64,000 nt of DNA from Pseudomonas knackmussii B13 (GTDB lineage Bacteria > Pseudomonadota > Gammaproteobacteria > Pseudomonadales > Pseudomonadaceae), in NCBI RefSeq assembly GCF_000689415.1, contig NZ_HG322950.1, positions 5,525,501 through 5,589,500 on the forward strand. Direction: 5' to 3'. Each line of letters begins with the position of its first letter. Within the stretch, counting starts at the first letter, position 1. The notes under the pieces are model-generated. The model was not told the DNA's origin and did no database searches. It was given only the letters and a program-made list of their open reading frames with translations. Positions 8,510 to 17,447 of the stretch are shown here, piece after piece. The translations under genes were made by a program, and so were the position numbers.

Positions 8510-10039
8510 ATGTCCTTGCAGACTCCCGATCCAGCCGTCCTCGATACCTGGCTCAAGCAACTGGAAGAGTTGCCGCTCCCGGTTCCCGCCGAGCAGCACG
8601 AACGCATTCGCCGGGCGCTGGGCGACAACCGCCGCTCGCTGCGCGATATCGCCGATCTGCTGCAGGACTGTCCGACCCTCGCGCTGGCCATCCTGCGCGA
8701 GGCCAACCGCGCCCGCATGGCCCAGGACAATCCGGCCGAAAGCCTGGAAGTCGCCCTCAGCCGCCTCGGCCTGACCCGCGCCCTGGGACTGCTGGAGCGC
8801 CTACCGCAGGTGCCTCGGGCGCAGATGCCGCCGGTTCTCGGGCAATTGCTGGTGATCAGCCGCCACGCCATGCAGCAGGCTGCCGGCCTGTTCGCCGTGC
8901 GCCTGGCTCGGCTCTGGCAGGAAATCCACTGGGGCAGCCTGTTCATCCTCTCTCCGCTGTGGGCACTGGGCGTCGCGCGCCCGGACCTGGTCGAGCAGTG
9001 GCAGCAACAGGTGCTCGTCGAAGGGCGGCCGACCGCCGAAGTGGAGCAGGAGCTGCTGGGCATGCGCCTGCTGCCGCTGTGCCGCGCACTGGCCGAACGC
9101 TGGCGCCTGCCGGACTGGATCGTCCAGGGCCTGCGCCTGCTCGGCGAGGACCATGAGCTGCTGGCCCGCGCCCTGCACCTGGCGCATGCCGAAAGCACGC
9201 CGCTGGCCCAGCAACAGCGCCTGGATGCCGACCCGGAACTGTCGCGCTGGCTGACCCGCCCAGCCAATACCATTCTCCTCGCCAACAGCCTGGCCATGGC
9301 CGCCCACCAGTCCTGGGGCGATGCGCACATGCAACGCTGGGAGCGCCTGACCGCCCTCTACCTGCAGATCCCCCTGGAAGACCTGCAGCAGCAGGTCCAC
9401 GCACTCGCCGCCCAAAGCGCCCGACGCGACGCCGACCCACGCTTCTGGCATCCGGCCCAGGCCCTGCTATGGCCCTGGGACAGCCAGCGCTGGCGGGTCC
9501 ACAAACCAGCACCTGCGCAGATCGCGGCGCGCCCTGGCAATGCCGAGCAGTGGAAACGCCTGTGCGCCGAACTGCTGCGCGCGCCATCGCCCTTCGGCAA
9601 CCTGCTGCAACTGCTCGACACCGCCGCCGAGGCCATCAGCCTATGCGGCTTCGACCGCGGTGCCCTGCTGCTCGCCGATCGCCAGCAATCCGTCCTGCAG
9701 GCACGGCGCAGTTTCGGCCTAGCCCCAGCGGTCGAGAACCTGCAACTGCAGACAACCAGCAGCCAGCTGCTGCGCAAGCTGCTGGAGCGCCCAGCGCGCC
9801 TGCAATTGACGCCGACCAACATGGCCGACTACTCGGCCGTGCTGCCCGGCAAACTGAAGGAAGCGCTGCCCAGCGAACACCTGCTGCTGCGCTCGCTCGG
9901 CAGCCCTCAGCGCGTGCTGATGCTGGTGATTGCCGATCGCCAGGGCCAGCCCATCGGCGACACCCAGGCCCAGGCCTTCGACAAGACCTGCCAGTGCATC
10001 GAGCGCAGCCTCCAGCAGTTCATAGGCAATCGCGGCTGA
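8510..10039 (+). CDS. HDOD-GAF domain protein
   Basis: Soluble 509-aa protein, no signal peptide. Residues about 15-215 resemble an HDOD domain (LPLPVPAEQHERI, LRDIADLLQDCPTLALAILREANRAR), a non-catalytic relative of HD phosphohydrolases seen in signalling and motility proteins. Residues about 355-505 resemble a GAF sensor (LLDTAAEAISLCGFDRGALLLADR). No HD metal motif is seen. It is divergent from motAB, which suggests but does not show a motility link. The equivalent PAO1 position (about PA4955) is, as I recall, an uncharacterised HDOD protein. No strong Shine-Dalgarno precedes the ATG at 8510. Confidence 0.75.
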   Translation: MSLQTPDPAVLDTWLKQLEELPLPVPAEQHERIRRALGDNRRSLRDIADLLQDCPTLALAILREANRARMAQDNPAESLEVALSRLGLTRALGLLERLPQVPRAQMPPVLGQLLVISRHAMQQAAGLFAVRLARLWQEIHWGSLFILSPLWALGVARPDLVEQWQQQVLVEGRPTAEVEQELLGMRLLPLCRALAERWRLPDWIVQGLRLLGEDHELLARALHLAHAESTPLAQQQRLDADPELSRWLTRPANTILLANSLAMAAHQSWGDAHMQRWERLTALYLQIPLEDLQQQVHALAAQSARRDADPRFWHPAQALLWPWDSQRWRVHKPAPAQIAARPGNAEQWKRLCAELLRAPSPFGNLLQLLDTAAEAISLCGFDRGALLLADRQQSVLQARRSFGLAPAVENLQLQTTSSQLLRKLLERPARLQLTPTNMADYSAVLPGKLKEALPSEHLLLRSLGSPQRVLMLVIADRQGQPIGDTQAQAFDKTCQCIERSLQQFIGNRG

Positions 10040-10159
10040 TGCGCCCAAGCACGGGAAAACCGCCCGCGCCACGCGCTTTCCGTTAAACTGCGGCGTTCCG
10101 CCGGCCGCAGCGGGCCCCTGCCCCGCCGCGACCGGCCAGCCCATTACGGAGACGCCGAG

Positions 10160-10975
10160 ATGTCCGCCTTTTCCGCCCTGCCCCTGGTGATCGAGCCGGC
10201 CGAACTGGCTGCCCGCCTGAACGCCCCCGAGCTCATCCTGGTCGACCTGACCAGCCCGGCACGCTATGCCGAAGGCCACCTGCCCGGCGCGCGCTTCGTC
10301 GATCCCAAGCGCACCCAGTGGGGCCAGCCGCCGGCGCCCGGCCTGCTGCCGGCGAAAACCGATCTCGAGGCACTGTTCGGCGAACTGGGGCACAACCCCG
10401 ATGCCGTCTACGTGGTCTACGACGACGAAGGCGGCGGCTGGGCCGGCCGCTTCATCTGGCTGCTCGACGTCATCGGCCACTCGGCCTACCACTACCTCGA
10501 CGGCGGCCTGCACGCCTGGCTGGCCGATGGCCGCGAACTGAGCCGGGACATCCCCGCGCCCGTCGGCGGCCCGCTGCCGCTGACCCTGCACGACGAACCC
10601 ACCGCCACCCGCGAATACATCCAGAGCCGCATCGGCGCCGCCGACCTGGCCATCTGGGACGCGCGCAACCCCAGTGAATACAGCGGCCAGAAAGTCCTGG
10701 CGGCCAAGGGCGGGCACATCCCCGGCGCGGTCAACTTCGAGTGGACCGCCGGCATGGACCCGGCCCGCGCCCTGCGCATCCGCACTGACATGCAAGAGAT
10801 CCTGACGAGCCTGGGCATCACCCCGGACAAGGAAGTGATCACTCACTGCCAGACCCACCACCGTTCCGGCTTCACCTACCTGGTGGCCAAGGCCCTCGGC
10901 TATCCGCGGGTCAAGGGCTATGCCGGGTCCTGGTCGGAATGGGGCAACCACCCCGACACCCCTGTAGAGGTTTGA
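10160..10975 (+). CDS. rhdA: Thiosulfate sulfurtransferase (rhodanese) RhdA
   Basis: Two-domain rhodanese (271 aa) transferring sulfane sulfur from thiosulfate to cyanide or other thiophiles through a cysteine persulfide. The inactive N-terminal domain (about 1-135) contains TSPARYAEGHLPGARFVDP. The active C-terminal domain has the loop HCQTHHRSG with the catalytic cysteine at residue 230, the same number I recall for Azotobacter RhdA. GGAG precedes the ATG. It is followed by psd after three bases, so the two are cotranscribed. Pseudomonads that make cyanide use RhdA for detoxification; cyanide synthesis genes are not in this window. Confidence 0.94.
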   Translation: MSAFSALPLVIEPAELAARLNAPELILVDLTSPARYAEGHLPGARFVDPKRTQWGQPPAPGLLPAKTDLEALFGELGHNPDAVYVVYDDEGGGWAGRFIWLLDVIGHSAYHYLDGGLHAWLADGRELSRDIPAPVGGPLPLTLHDEPTATREYIQSRIGAADLAIWDARNPSEYSGQKVLAAKGGHIPGAVNFEWTAGMDPARALRIRTDMQEILTSLGITPDKEVITHCQTHHRSGFTYLVAKALGYPRVKGYAGSWSEWGNHPDTPVEV

Positions 10976-10978
10976 GGA

Positions 10979-11848
10979 ATGTCGTTCAAAGACCGTTTGT
11001 TCATCCTGGCCCAGTACCTGCTGCCGCATCACCTGCTGTCGCGCCTGATCGGCTGCGCCGCCGAGTGCCGCGCGGCCTGGTTCAAGGACCGCCTGATTCC
11101 CTGGTTCGCTCGCCGTTACCAGGTCGACATGCGCGAAGCGCAAGTCGAAGACCTGCGTGCCTACGAGCACTTCAATGCGTTCTTCACCCGCGCCCTGAAA
11201 GACGGCGCGCGGCCGCTGGATGAAACCCCGGCCGGCGTGCTCTGCCCGGCCGACGGCGCGATCAGCCAGCTCGGCCCGATCGAACACGGCCGCGTCTTCC
11301 AGGCCAAGGGCCACAGCTTCAGCCTGACCGAACTGCTGGGCGGCGACGCCGAGCGCGCCGCGCCCTTCATGGGCGGCGAGTTCGCCACCGTCTACCTGTC
11401 GCCGAAGGACTACCACCGCGTGCACATGCCGCTGGCCGGCACCCTGCGCGAGATGGTCTACGTGCCCGGCCGGCTGTTCTCGGTGAACCAGCTGACCGCC
11501 GAGCAGGTACCCGAGCTTTTTGCTCGAAACGAGCGCGTCGTCTGCCTGTTCGATACCGAACGTGGTCCAATGGCCGTGGTGCTGGTCGGTGCCATGATCG
11601 TCGCCTCGATCGAAACCGTCTGGGCCGGCCTGGTCACGCCGCCGAAGCGCGAGCTGAAGGCCTTCGCCTACGACGAAGCGGCACGCGCGCCCATCCACCT
11701 GGAGAAAGGCGCCGAGCTGGGCCGCTTCAAGCTCGGCTCCACCGCCATCGTCCTGTTCGGACCGGAGCAGGTAGGCTGGGCTGAACAACTGGCCGCCGGC
11801 AGCCCGGTGCGCATGGGCCAACTGCTGGGCAAGGCCCGCCAGGTCTGA
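10979..11848 (+). CDS. psd: Phosphatidylserine decarboxylase proenzyme
   Basis: Membrane-associated enzyme (289 aa) making phosphatidylethanolamine. The self-cleavage motif LGST is at residues 252-255, so Ser254 becomes the pyruvoyl group and the alpha chain is only 36 residues. Other family motifs are CPADGAIS and YLSPKDYHRVHMP. Length and motif order match the type I bacterial enzyme. It is the second gene of rhdA-psd, with GAGGA just before its ATG. Confidence 0.95.
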   Translation: MSFKDRLFILAQYLLPHHLLSRLIGCAAECRAAWFKDRLIPWFARRYQVDMREAQVEDLRAYEHFNAFFTRALKDGARPLDETPAGVLCPADGAISQLGPIEHGRVFQAKGHSFSLTELLGGDAERAAPFMGGEFATVYLSPKDYHRVHMPLAGTLREMVYVPGRLFSVNQLTAEQVPELFARNERVVCLFDTERGPMAVVLVGAMIVASIETVWAGLVTPPKRELKAFAYDEAARAPIHLEKGAELGRFKLGSTAIVLFGPEQVGWAEQLAAGSPVRMGQLLGKARQV

Positions 11849-11857
11849 TTGCAGTGC

Positions 11858-11885
11858 GGGGCGCATGGCGAATTGCCGGCGCCCC
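11858..11885 (+). terminator. Possible hairpin terminator after psd
   Basis: GGGGCGC and GCGCCCC form a seven-base stem around a loop with an inner GGC/GCC pair, ten bases after the psd stop. There is no T-run, so it may be only a transcript-stabilising hairpin. Confidence 0.35.
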
Positions 11886-12020
11886 GAGGACCGCGCGGCA
11901 CCATTCCCTGGGTGGGCTGTCACGAAAGATGGATACTGCTAGAGTTTCGGAAAAACCCGGCACCGAACCCAGCCGACCGGTCAGCCACAAGGCACAGATC
12001 GTGGAGCAACTCATCTGACC

Positions 12021-13829
12021 ATGGACAATCCGAGTCCTTATCAATTGCTGCGCGTCCCTACCCCGACGCACGAGAGCCTGAGTTTCTGCAACGCCAATCC
12101 GCGTGACTTGAAGGACTGGCTCGACCACCTGCCCAAGGCCAACCTCGGGGAGACCGCGCGCCAGCTCTACCAGGGGCTGATCGAGCTGAACCAGCTCAAG
12201 CTCCCGGTGGAGGCGCGCCTGCAGCTGCTGGAGCTGTTCCGCCCGGAAGTGCACTCGGTCTGTCAGCACCTGGAGCGCCACTTCCTCAATCAGTCCATCG
12301 TCCTCGACGAGCGCCCGCGCAAGGTCGCCAACCTCTGCCAGGCCCTGCAGAACCACCTGGCGATCGGCTACAAGCTGGCGGTCGTCCGGGAAGCCCCGCG
12401 CTTCAGCCGCGAGCGCGCACAGATCCTGGTGCTGGCCCTGCAACGCGCGATCCGCAGCCTGTGCGGCCCGCTGGTGCGTGCCTCGCAACTCTACTGCCCG
12501 GTTCCGGAAAGCCTCTGGCTGGAACTCCACCAGCTTTACCAGCTGGCCCGCCAACACAGCGTCCAGGGCCTCGCGGTACGCGACGACCTGGTCCGCAACG
12601 GCAAGTCCATGAGCATCGAGCGCGCCTACCTGGTCGCCCTGCTGCTGGGCTGCGCGCGCTGCAACCAGATGCGCCAGAACAGCATCGCGCGCCTGGCCGA
12701 AGCCCTCGAATCCTGGAGCGAACAGGTCAAGCTGCAGCCAGCCAGCACGCCGGCCAGCCTGTTCGTGATTGCCCCGCAGGTAGACGGCCCGCCGCGCTAC
12801 CGCTCGCTGTTCAAGGAAAGCGACCTGGCCGGCGCGTTGGGCATGGACCCACAGCAGCTGGTCGCATCGCTCAAGGAATACCTGCAGGCCACGCCCGAAC
12901 AACGCCCTCAACTGCCGCTAAAAGTCATCGACGGCGTCAGCATCGACATGCTCCAGCACCTGGCGAGCGCCTGGGGCGACATCGCCGAGCGCACCTTCCA
13001 ACGCACCCTGGGCCAGGGCCAGCTGACCCTGTGCATCGGCATGAGCGCGCTGCACTACTTCCTCGCCGGGCGCCAATCCTTCGCCGAGCTGCTCAAGCTG
13101 CCGGCACAGGAAGCGCCGACCTTCAAGCGCGAGATCAAGGACGCCTGGGCCAGCGCCTTCGACGCGCAGAAGATCAAGGACTGGGAGCCCGGCGCACCGC
13201 TCGAGGAAATCGAATACAAGCCGCTCAAGCCAGGCGAGGGCGACCGCACGGTTACGCCCGACGAAACGCTGTGCGACGAGTACCCGGTATTCACCTTGCC
13301 CATCGTCAACCACAGCCCCGGCGGCTACTGCCTGACCTGGCCGAAGGAAATCCCCAGCCAGCTGCAAGCCGGCGAGCTCCTCGGCATCCAGGACGCTCCC
13401 GAGCAAGGCTGGAGCATCGCTGTCGTGCGCTGGATTCGCCAAGTCCGTGGCGGCGGCACGCAGATGGGCATCGAGCTGATCGCCCCGCTCGCACAGCCCT
13501 GCGGCCTGCAACTGCTGCGCAAGACCGAGCAAGGTAGCCAATACCTGCGCGCCCTGCTGTTGCCGGAAATCGCCGCGATCTCGCGGCCGGCCACCGTGAT
13601 CACGCCGCGCCTGCCCTTCCAGGAAGGCAGCCGCGTGCAGATCAACCAGCATGGCGACGAGCGTCGCGCGACCCTGGTCCGCAAGCTCACCGCGACCGCC
13701 AGTTTCAGCCAGTTCGAGTACCGCATCCAGGAGCTTGCCAAGGATGCTGGCGATAAGCCTGTCACAGCCTCGAGCAGCAAGGTGGCGCCGGGGGAGGAAG
13801 ACTTTGACTCGCTCTGGAAGTCTCTGTAG
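12021..13829 (+). CDS. Protein with degenerate PilZ-like region next to fimX
   Basis: A 602-aa soluble protein conserved beside fimX in pseudomonads (about PA4958 in PAO1, from memory). Residues about 1-380 are helical with no motif I recognise. Residues about 405-500 look like a PilZ barrel: NHSPGGYCL (residue 430 on) parallels the DxSxxG motif, and WSIAVVRWIRQ...MGIEL parallels the last strands. The RxxxR c-di-GMP-binding motif is not visible and the Asp is Asn, so nucleotide binding is doubtful. A 61-base gap separates it from fimX in the same direction. I infer a role in FimX or type IV pilus signalling; other readings are open. Confidence 0.6.
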   Translation: MDNPSPYQLLRVPTPTHESLSFCNANPRDLKDWLDHLPKANLGETARQLYQGLIELNQLKLPVEARLQLLELFRPEVHSVCQHLERHFLNQSIVLDERPRKVANLCQALQNHLAIGYKLAVVREAPRFSRERAQILVLALQRAIRSLCGPLVRASQLYCPVPESLWLELHQLYQLARQHSVQGLAVRDDLVRNGKSMSIERAYLVALLLGCARCNQMRQNSIARLAEALESWSEQVKLQPASTPASLFVIAPQVDGPPRYRSLFKESDLAGALGMDPQQLVASLKEYLQATPEQRPQLPLKVIDGVSIDMLQHLASAWGDIAERTFQRTLGQGQLTLCIGMSALHYFLAGRQSFAELLKLPAQEAPTFKREIKDAWASAFDAQKIKDWEPGAPLEEIEYKPLKPGEGDRTVTPDETLCDEYPVFTLPIVNHSPGGYCLTWPKEIPSQLQAGELLGIQDAPEQGWSIAVVRWIRQVRGGGTQMGIELIAPLAQPCGLQLLRKTEQGSQYLRALLLPEIAAISRPATVITPRLPFQEGSRVQINQHGDERRATLVRKLTATASFSQFEYRIQELAKDAGDKPVTASSSKVAPGEEDFDSLWKSL

Positions 13830-13890
13830 ATTCGCCCGGACTCCATTCGTCGCCACTTTGCTGCCGTCCGGCGCGGTATAAGCAGCCCCC

Positions 13891-15963
13891 ATGGCCAATG
13901 AAAAGAAAACCATCCGCCTGCTGATTCTCGAAGACTCCCAGAACGAAGCCGAGCGGCTGGTCAGCCTCTTTCGCAATGCCGGACGCGCCACCCGCGTCCA
14001 CCGCATCACTTCCAGTGACGACCTCAACGAAGCCCTCCAGCAAAGCTGGGACCTGCTGATTGCCGCTGCGGAAAGCAGCGCGATGGCACCGGGCGAGGCG
14101 TTGGCGAGCATCCGTCGGCAGGCCAAGGACATCCCCTTCCTGCAGCTGATCGCCGGCAACGACACCGACGACATCACCGAAGCCCTCGCCCTGGGCGCCC
14201 AGGACGCCGTGCCGCACGGCGAAGACGAACGCCTGGTGCTGGTGGCCAATCGCGAGCTGAGCAACCTCGAGGAACGTCGCGCCCGCCGTGCCGCCGAGGT
14301 CGCGCTGCGCGAAGCGGAGAAGCGCTGCCAGCTGCTGCTCGACAGCTCGGTCGACGCCATCACCTACGTGCACGATGGCATGCACATCTATGCCAACCGC
14401 GCCTACGTCGACCTGTTCGGCTATGAAGACGCCGAGGAGCTGGAAGGCTTGCCGATGATCGACCTGATCGCGCCCACCGATCAGGCCACCTTCAAGGACT
14501 TCCTCAAGGGCTACCAGAACAACGAAGGCAACGCTGAACTGCGTTGCGGCGGCATCAAGGTCGACGGCGCGAGCTTCAAGGCGCGCATGACCTTCTCGCC
14601 AGCAACCTACGACGGCGAACCTTGCATCCAGGTGGTGATCCGCGCCGACAGCGACAACAGCGAGCTGGAAGAAAAGCTCCGCGAAGTCAGCTGTCAGGAC
14701 CTGGTCACCGGCCTCTTCAACCGTGCGCACTTCCTCGACCTGACCGATGCCGCGGTGGAACGCGTCATTACTGCAGGGCAGTCGGCGACCCTGGCGTACC
14801 TGCAACTCGATCGTGCACAGAACCTGCAGCTGACCCTGGGCATCGCCAACATCGATCTGCTGTTGGCCGACCTCGCCCGCCTGCTGCGCGAGCATTTCCC
14901 GGCCGGTGTGCAACTGGGCCGCTTCAGCGACGATGCCTTCAGCGTGCTGGTCAGCGGGCAGAACCCGGAACAGAGCAAAGCGCTGTTCGACGGCCTGCTG
15001 AAGAAGATCGAGGGCCACCTGTTCGACATCCACGGCCGCACTGCCCAGGTCACCCTGTCGATCGGCTGCGCCGGGCTCGACGAGAAGACCAGCCAGACCC
15101 AGGACGTCATCGAACGCGCGCACCGCTGTGCCGACGAAGTCGCGCAGAAGGGCGGTAACGGCGTCAAACTCTACGATCCGGCCGACGAGCTGGCCGCCGC
15201 CGCCAACCGCGGCGATCTGTTGGCAATCGTCCAGCAGGCCCTGGAGAAGAACAGCTTCCGCCTGCTGTTCCAGCCGATCATCAGCCTGCGCGGCGACAGC
15301 CACGAGCACTACGAAGTGCTGCTGCGCCTGATCAACCCGCAAGGCGAGGAAGTGCCGGCAGCGGACTTCCTCAACGCCGCCAAGGCCGGCGGGCTGGCCG
15401 AGCGCATTGACCGCTGGGTGCTGCTCAACTCCATCAAGCTGCTCGCCGAACACCGTTCCAAAGGTCACGAGACCAAGCTCTTCGTGCACCTCTCCGCGCC
15501 CAGCCTGCAGGACGCGGGGCTGCTGCCATGGCTAAACGTGGCGCTGAAAGCCGCGCGCCTGCCGGCCGACTCGCTGATCATCCAGATCAGCGAAACCGAC
15601 GCCGTCGCCCACCTGAAACAGGCCAAGGCGCTCTGCGAAGGCCTGGCCGAGCTGCACTGCCAGGTCGCCCTCGGCCAGTTCGGTTGCGCGCTGAACCCGT
15701 TCAACACGCTCAAGCACATGAACGTCGACTTCGTGAAGGTCGACGGCTCCTACGTGCAGGACCTCAGCCGGGCGGAAAACCAGGAAAGCCTGAAGACCCT
15801 GATGGCCAGCCTGCACGCCCAGGCCAAGCTGACCATCGTGCCCATGGTCGAGAGCGCCAGCGCCCTGGCGACCCTGTGGCAGGCCGGCGCGAACTACATC
15901 CAGGGCCGCTACCTGCAGGGCCCGAGCCAGGCGATGGACTACGACTTCTCCTCGGAGGAGTGA
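13891..15963 (+). CDS. fimX: Cyclic-di-GMP receptor FimX (REC-like, PAS, degenerate GGDEF and EAL)
   Basis: Regulator of type IV pilus assembly and twitching (690 aa, matching the about 691 aa of P. aeruginosa FimX). Residues 1-120 are a receiver-like domain, about 145-260 a PAS domain, and about 265-420 a GGDEF domain. The GGDEF signature is replaced by SDDAF near residue 348. The EAL domain (about 440-690) has EVLLR in place of EALLR near residue 475. Both catalytic signatures are thus degenerate, as known for FimX, whose EAL domain binds but does not hydrolyse c-di-GMP. A strong bidirectional terminator follows the stop. Confidence 0.94.
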   Translation: MANEKKTIRLLILEDSQNEAERLVSLFRNAGRATRVHRITSSDDLNEALQQSWDLLIAAAESSAMAPGEALASIRRQAKDIPFLQLIAGNDTDDITEALALGAQDAVPHGEDERLVLVANRELSNLEERRARRAAEVALREAEKRCQLLLDSSVDAITYVHDGMHIYANRAYVDLFGYEDAEELEGLPMIDLIAPTDQATFKDFLKGYQNNEGNAELRCGGIKVDGASFKARMTFSPATYDGEPCIQVVIRADSDNSELEEKLREVSCQDLVTGLFNRAHFLDLTDAAVERVITAGQSATLAYLQLDRAQNLQLTLGIANIDLLLADLARLLREHFPAGVQLGRFSDDAFSVLVSGQNPEQSKALFDGLLKKIEGHLFDIHGRTAQVTLSIGCAGLDEKTSQTQDVIERAHRCADEVAQKGGNGVKLYDPADELAAAANRGDLLAIVQQALEKNSFRLLFQPIISLRGDSHEHYEVLLRLINPQGEEVPAADFLNAAKAGGLAERIDRWVLLNSIKLLAEHRSKGHETKLFVHLSAPSLQDAGLLPWLNVALKAARLPADSLIIQISETDAVAHLKQAKALCEGLAELHCQVALGQFGCALNPFNTLKHMNVDFVKVDGSYVQDLSRAENQESLKTLMASLHAQAKLTIVPMVESASALATLWQAGANYIQGRYLQGPSQAMDYDFSSEE

Positions 15964-15983
15964 TCCCGCAAGGTGCAAGCCAG

Positions 15984-16020
15984 AACGAAAAAGCCCGCCC
16001 GAAGGCGCGGCTTTTTCGTT
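15984..16020. terminator. Bidirectional rho-independent terminator between fimX and serB
   Basis: AACGAAAAAGCC pairs perfectly with GGCTTTTTCGTT around a short GC-rich loop. The A-run and T-run make it work in both directions, fitting the convergent fimX (+) and serB (-) ends that flank it by 20 and 12 bases. Confidence 0.88.
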
Positions 16021-16032
16021 GGCGTTGAGACC

Positions 16033-17244
16033 TCAGCGTCCGTCACGATCGCGGAAGCCCAGCAGGTAGAGGATGCCATCCAGCCCGAGGGTGGAGATCG
16101 CCTGCTTGGCCGACTGCTTGACCAGCGGTTTGGCGCGGAAGGCCACGCCGAGGCCGGCCAGCCCCAGCATCGGCAGGTCGTTGGCACCGTCGCCCACGGC
16201 AATGGTCTGCTCCAGCTGCAGACCTTCCTTCGCCGCCAGCTCACGCAGCAGGTCGGCCTTGCGCTGGGCGTCGACGATCGGCTCGACGGCTACACCGGTG
16301 ACCTTGCCGTCGACGATCTGCAGTTCATTGGCGAACACGTAGTCGATGCCCAGCTTGGCCTGCAGCTGGCGCGCGAAGTAGGTGAAGCCACCGGAGAGGA
16401 TCGCGGTCTTGTAGCCCAGGCGCTTGAGTTCGGCGAACAGGGTTTCCGCCCCTTCGGTCAGGCGCAGCGAGGCGCCGATTTCTTCCAGCACGTCTTCGGA
16501 GAGTCCCTTGAGCAGTGCCAGGCGCTCCTTGAAGCTGGCGCGGAAATCGAGCTCGCCGCGCATGGCGCGCTCAGTGATCTCGGACACCTGCTCGCCAACG
16601 CCGGCGGCCTTGGCCAGCTCGTCGATGACCTCGGCCTCGATCAGCGTCGAGTCCATGTCGAACACCGCCAGGCGACGATTGCGACGGAACAGCGAGTCCT
16701 GCTGGAAGGCGATGTCGACGTTCAGCTCCTGGGCCACGCTGAGGAACTCGGCGCGCAGTGCGCCCGAATCGATCGGCTCGCCGCGCACGGAGAACTCGAT
16801 GCAGCCCTTGCCGTGCTCTTCCGGCATGTCCAGCGGCATGCGCCCGGACAGGCGATCGATGTGGTCGATGTTCAGGCCGTACTTGGCCGTGATCGAGCTG
16901 ACGCGGTGCAACTGCTCGGCGGTTACCCGGCGGGTCAGCAGGGTCACGATCTGGCGCGGCTTGCCCTGGCCGCCGACCCATTGCTGGTAGTCGGCTTCGG
17001 AGACCGGCGTGAAGCGCACCTGCTGGTCCAGCTTGTAGGCCGTGAACAGCACTTCCTTGAGCACCGCGGACGCCTGCTCGGTATCCGGGATCTCGACCAG
17101 GATGCCGAAGGACAGGGTGTCGTGGATCACCGCTTGGCCGATGTCGAGGATGTTCACCCCACCCTGGGCCAGCACGCCGGTGATGGCGGCGGTGAGGCCG
17201 GGGCGGTCTTCCCCGGTGATATTGATCAGGACGATTTCGCGCAA
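16033..17244 (-). CDS. serB: Phosphoserine phosphatase SerB
   Basis: HAD-family phosphatase catalysing the last step of serine synthesis. The N-terminal half (about residues 1-180) carries ACT-type regulatory sequence (REIVLINITGEDRPGLT). The C-terminal HAD domain has DMDSTLIEAEVIDELA with the nucleophile Asp, LSGGFT, and GDGANDLPM. I place the start at TTG 17244 (reading LREIVLINITG), because GGAG lies eight bases upstream and the family begins there. An upstream in-frame GTG at 17277 would add 11 unlike residues. The resulting length is 403 aa. It is divergent from the YtjB-like gene, as serB is from ytjB (smp) in E. coli. Confidence 0.93.
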   Translation of the reverse strand: MREIVLINITGEDRPGLTAAITGVLAQGGVNILDIGQAVIHDTLSFGILVEIPDTEQASAVLKEVLFTAYKLDQQVRFTPVSEADYQQWVGGQGKPRQIVTLLTRRVTAEQLHRVSSITAKYGLNIDHIDRLSGRMPLDMPEEHGKGCIEFSVRGEPIDSGALRAEFLSVAQELNVDIAFQQDSLFRRNRRLAVFDMDSTLIEAEVIDELAKAAGVGEQVSEITERAMRGELDFRASFKERLALLKGLSEDVLEEIGASLRLTEGAETLFAELKRLGYKTAILSGGFTYFARQLQAKLGIDYVFANELQIVDGKVTGVAVEPIVDAQRKADLLRELAAKEGLQLEQTIAVGDGANDLPMLGLAGLGVAFRAKPLVKQSAKQAISTLGLDGILYLLGFRDRDGR

Positions 17245-17384
17245 GGCGCAGTCTCCGCCATGGAAGAAAAGGCGCACATTCTACCGACTTTCCCGGCCCG
17301 CGCCTCGCCCGGCATGCGGCCAACCGCCGATCGGATTGCCGCGTCGCATCGAGCGACCCGCCGAAATGCAGGAGGTGCGGCGCT

Positions 17385-17412
17385 TTGCCCGCTTCCGGGG
17401 CGCCGTTATACT
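17385..17412 (+). promoter_or_regulatory. Putative sigma70 promoter of the YtjB-like gene
   Basis: TTGCCC (17385-17390) and TATACT (17407-17412) are 16 bases apart, 35 bases before the proposed GTG start at 17448. Spacing and -10 quality are good. Confidence 0.5.
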
Positions 17413-17447
17413 GCCCGGCAACTGTTCCTACAGAGACCGAGCCCGCT

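Noticed and set aside
9719..11923. Minus-strand open frame of about 734 codons opposite rhdA and psd
   Set aside because: Antisense to clear rhodanese and decarboxylase genes, with no motif.
13762..15489. Minus-strand open frame of about 575 codons opposite fimX
   Set aside because: Antisense shadow of the well-supported fimX gene.
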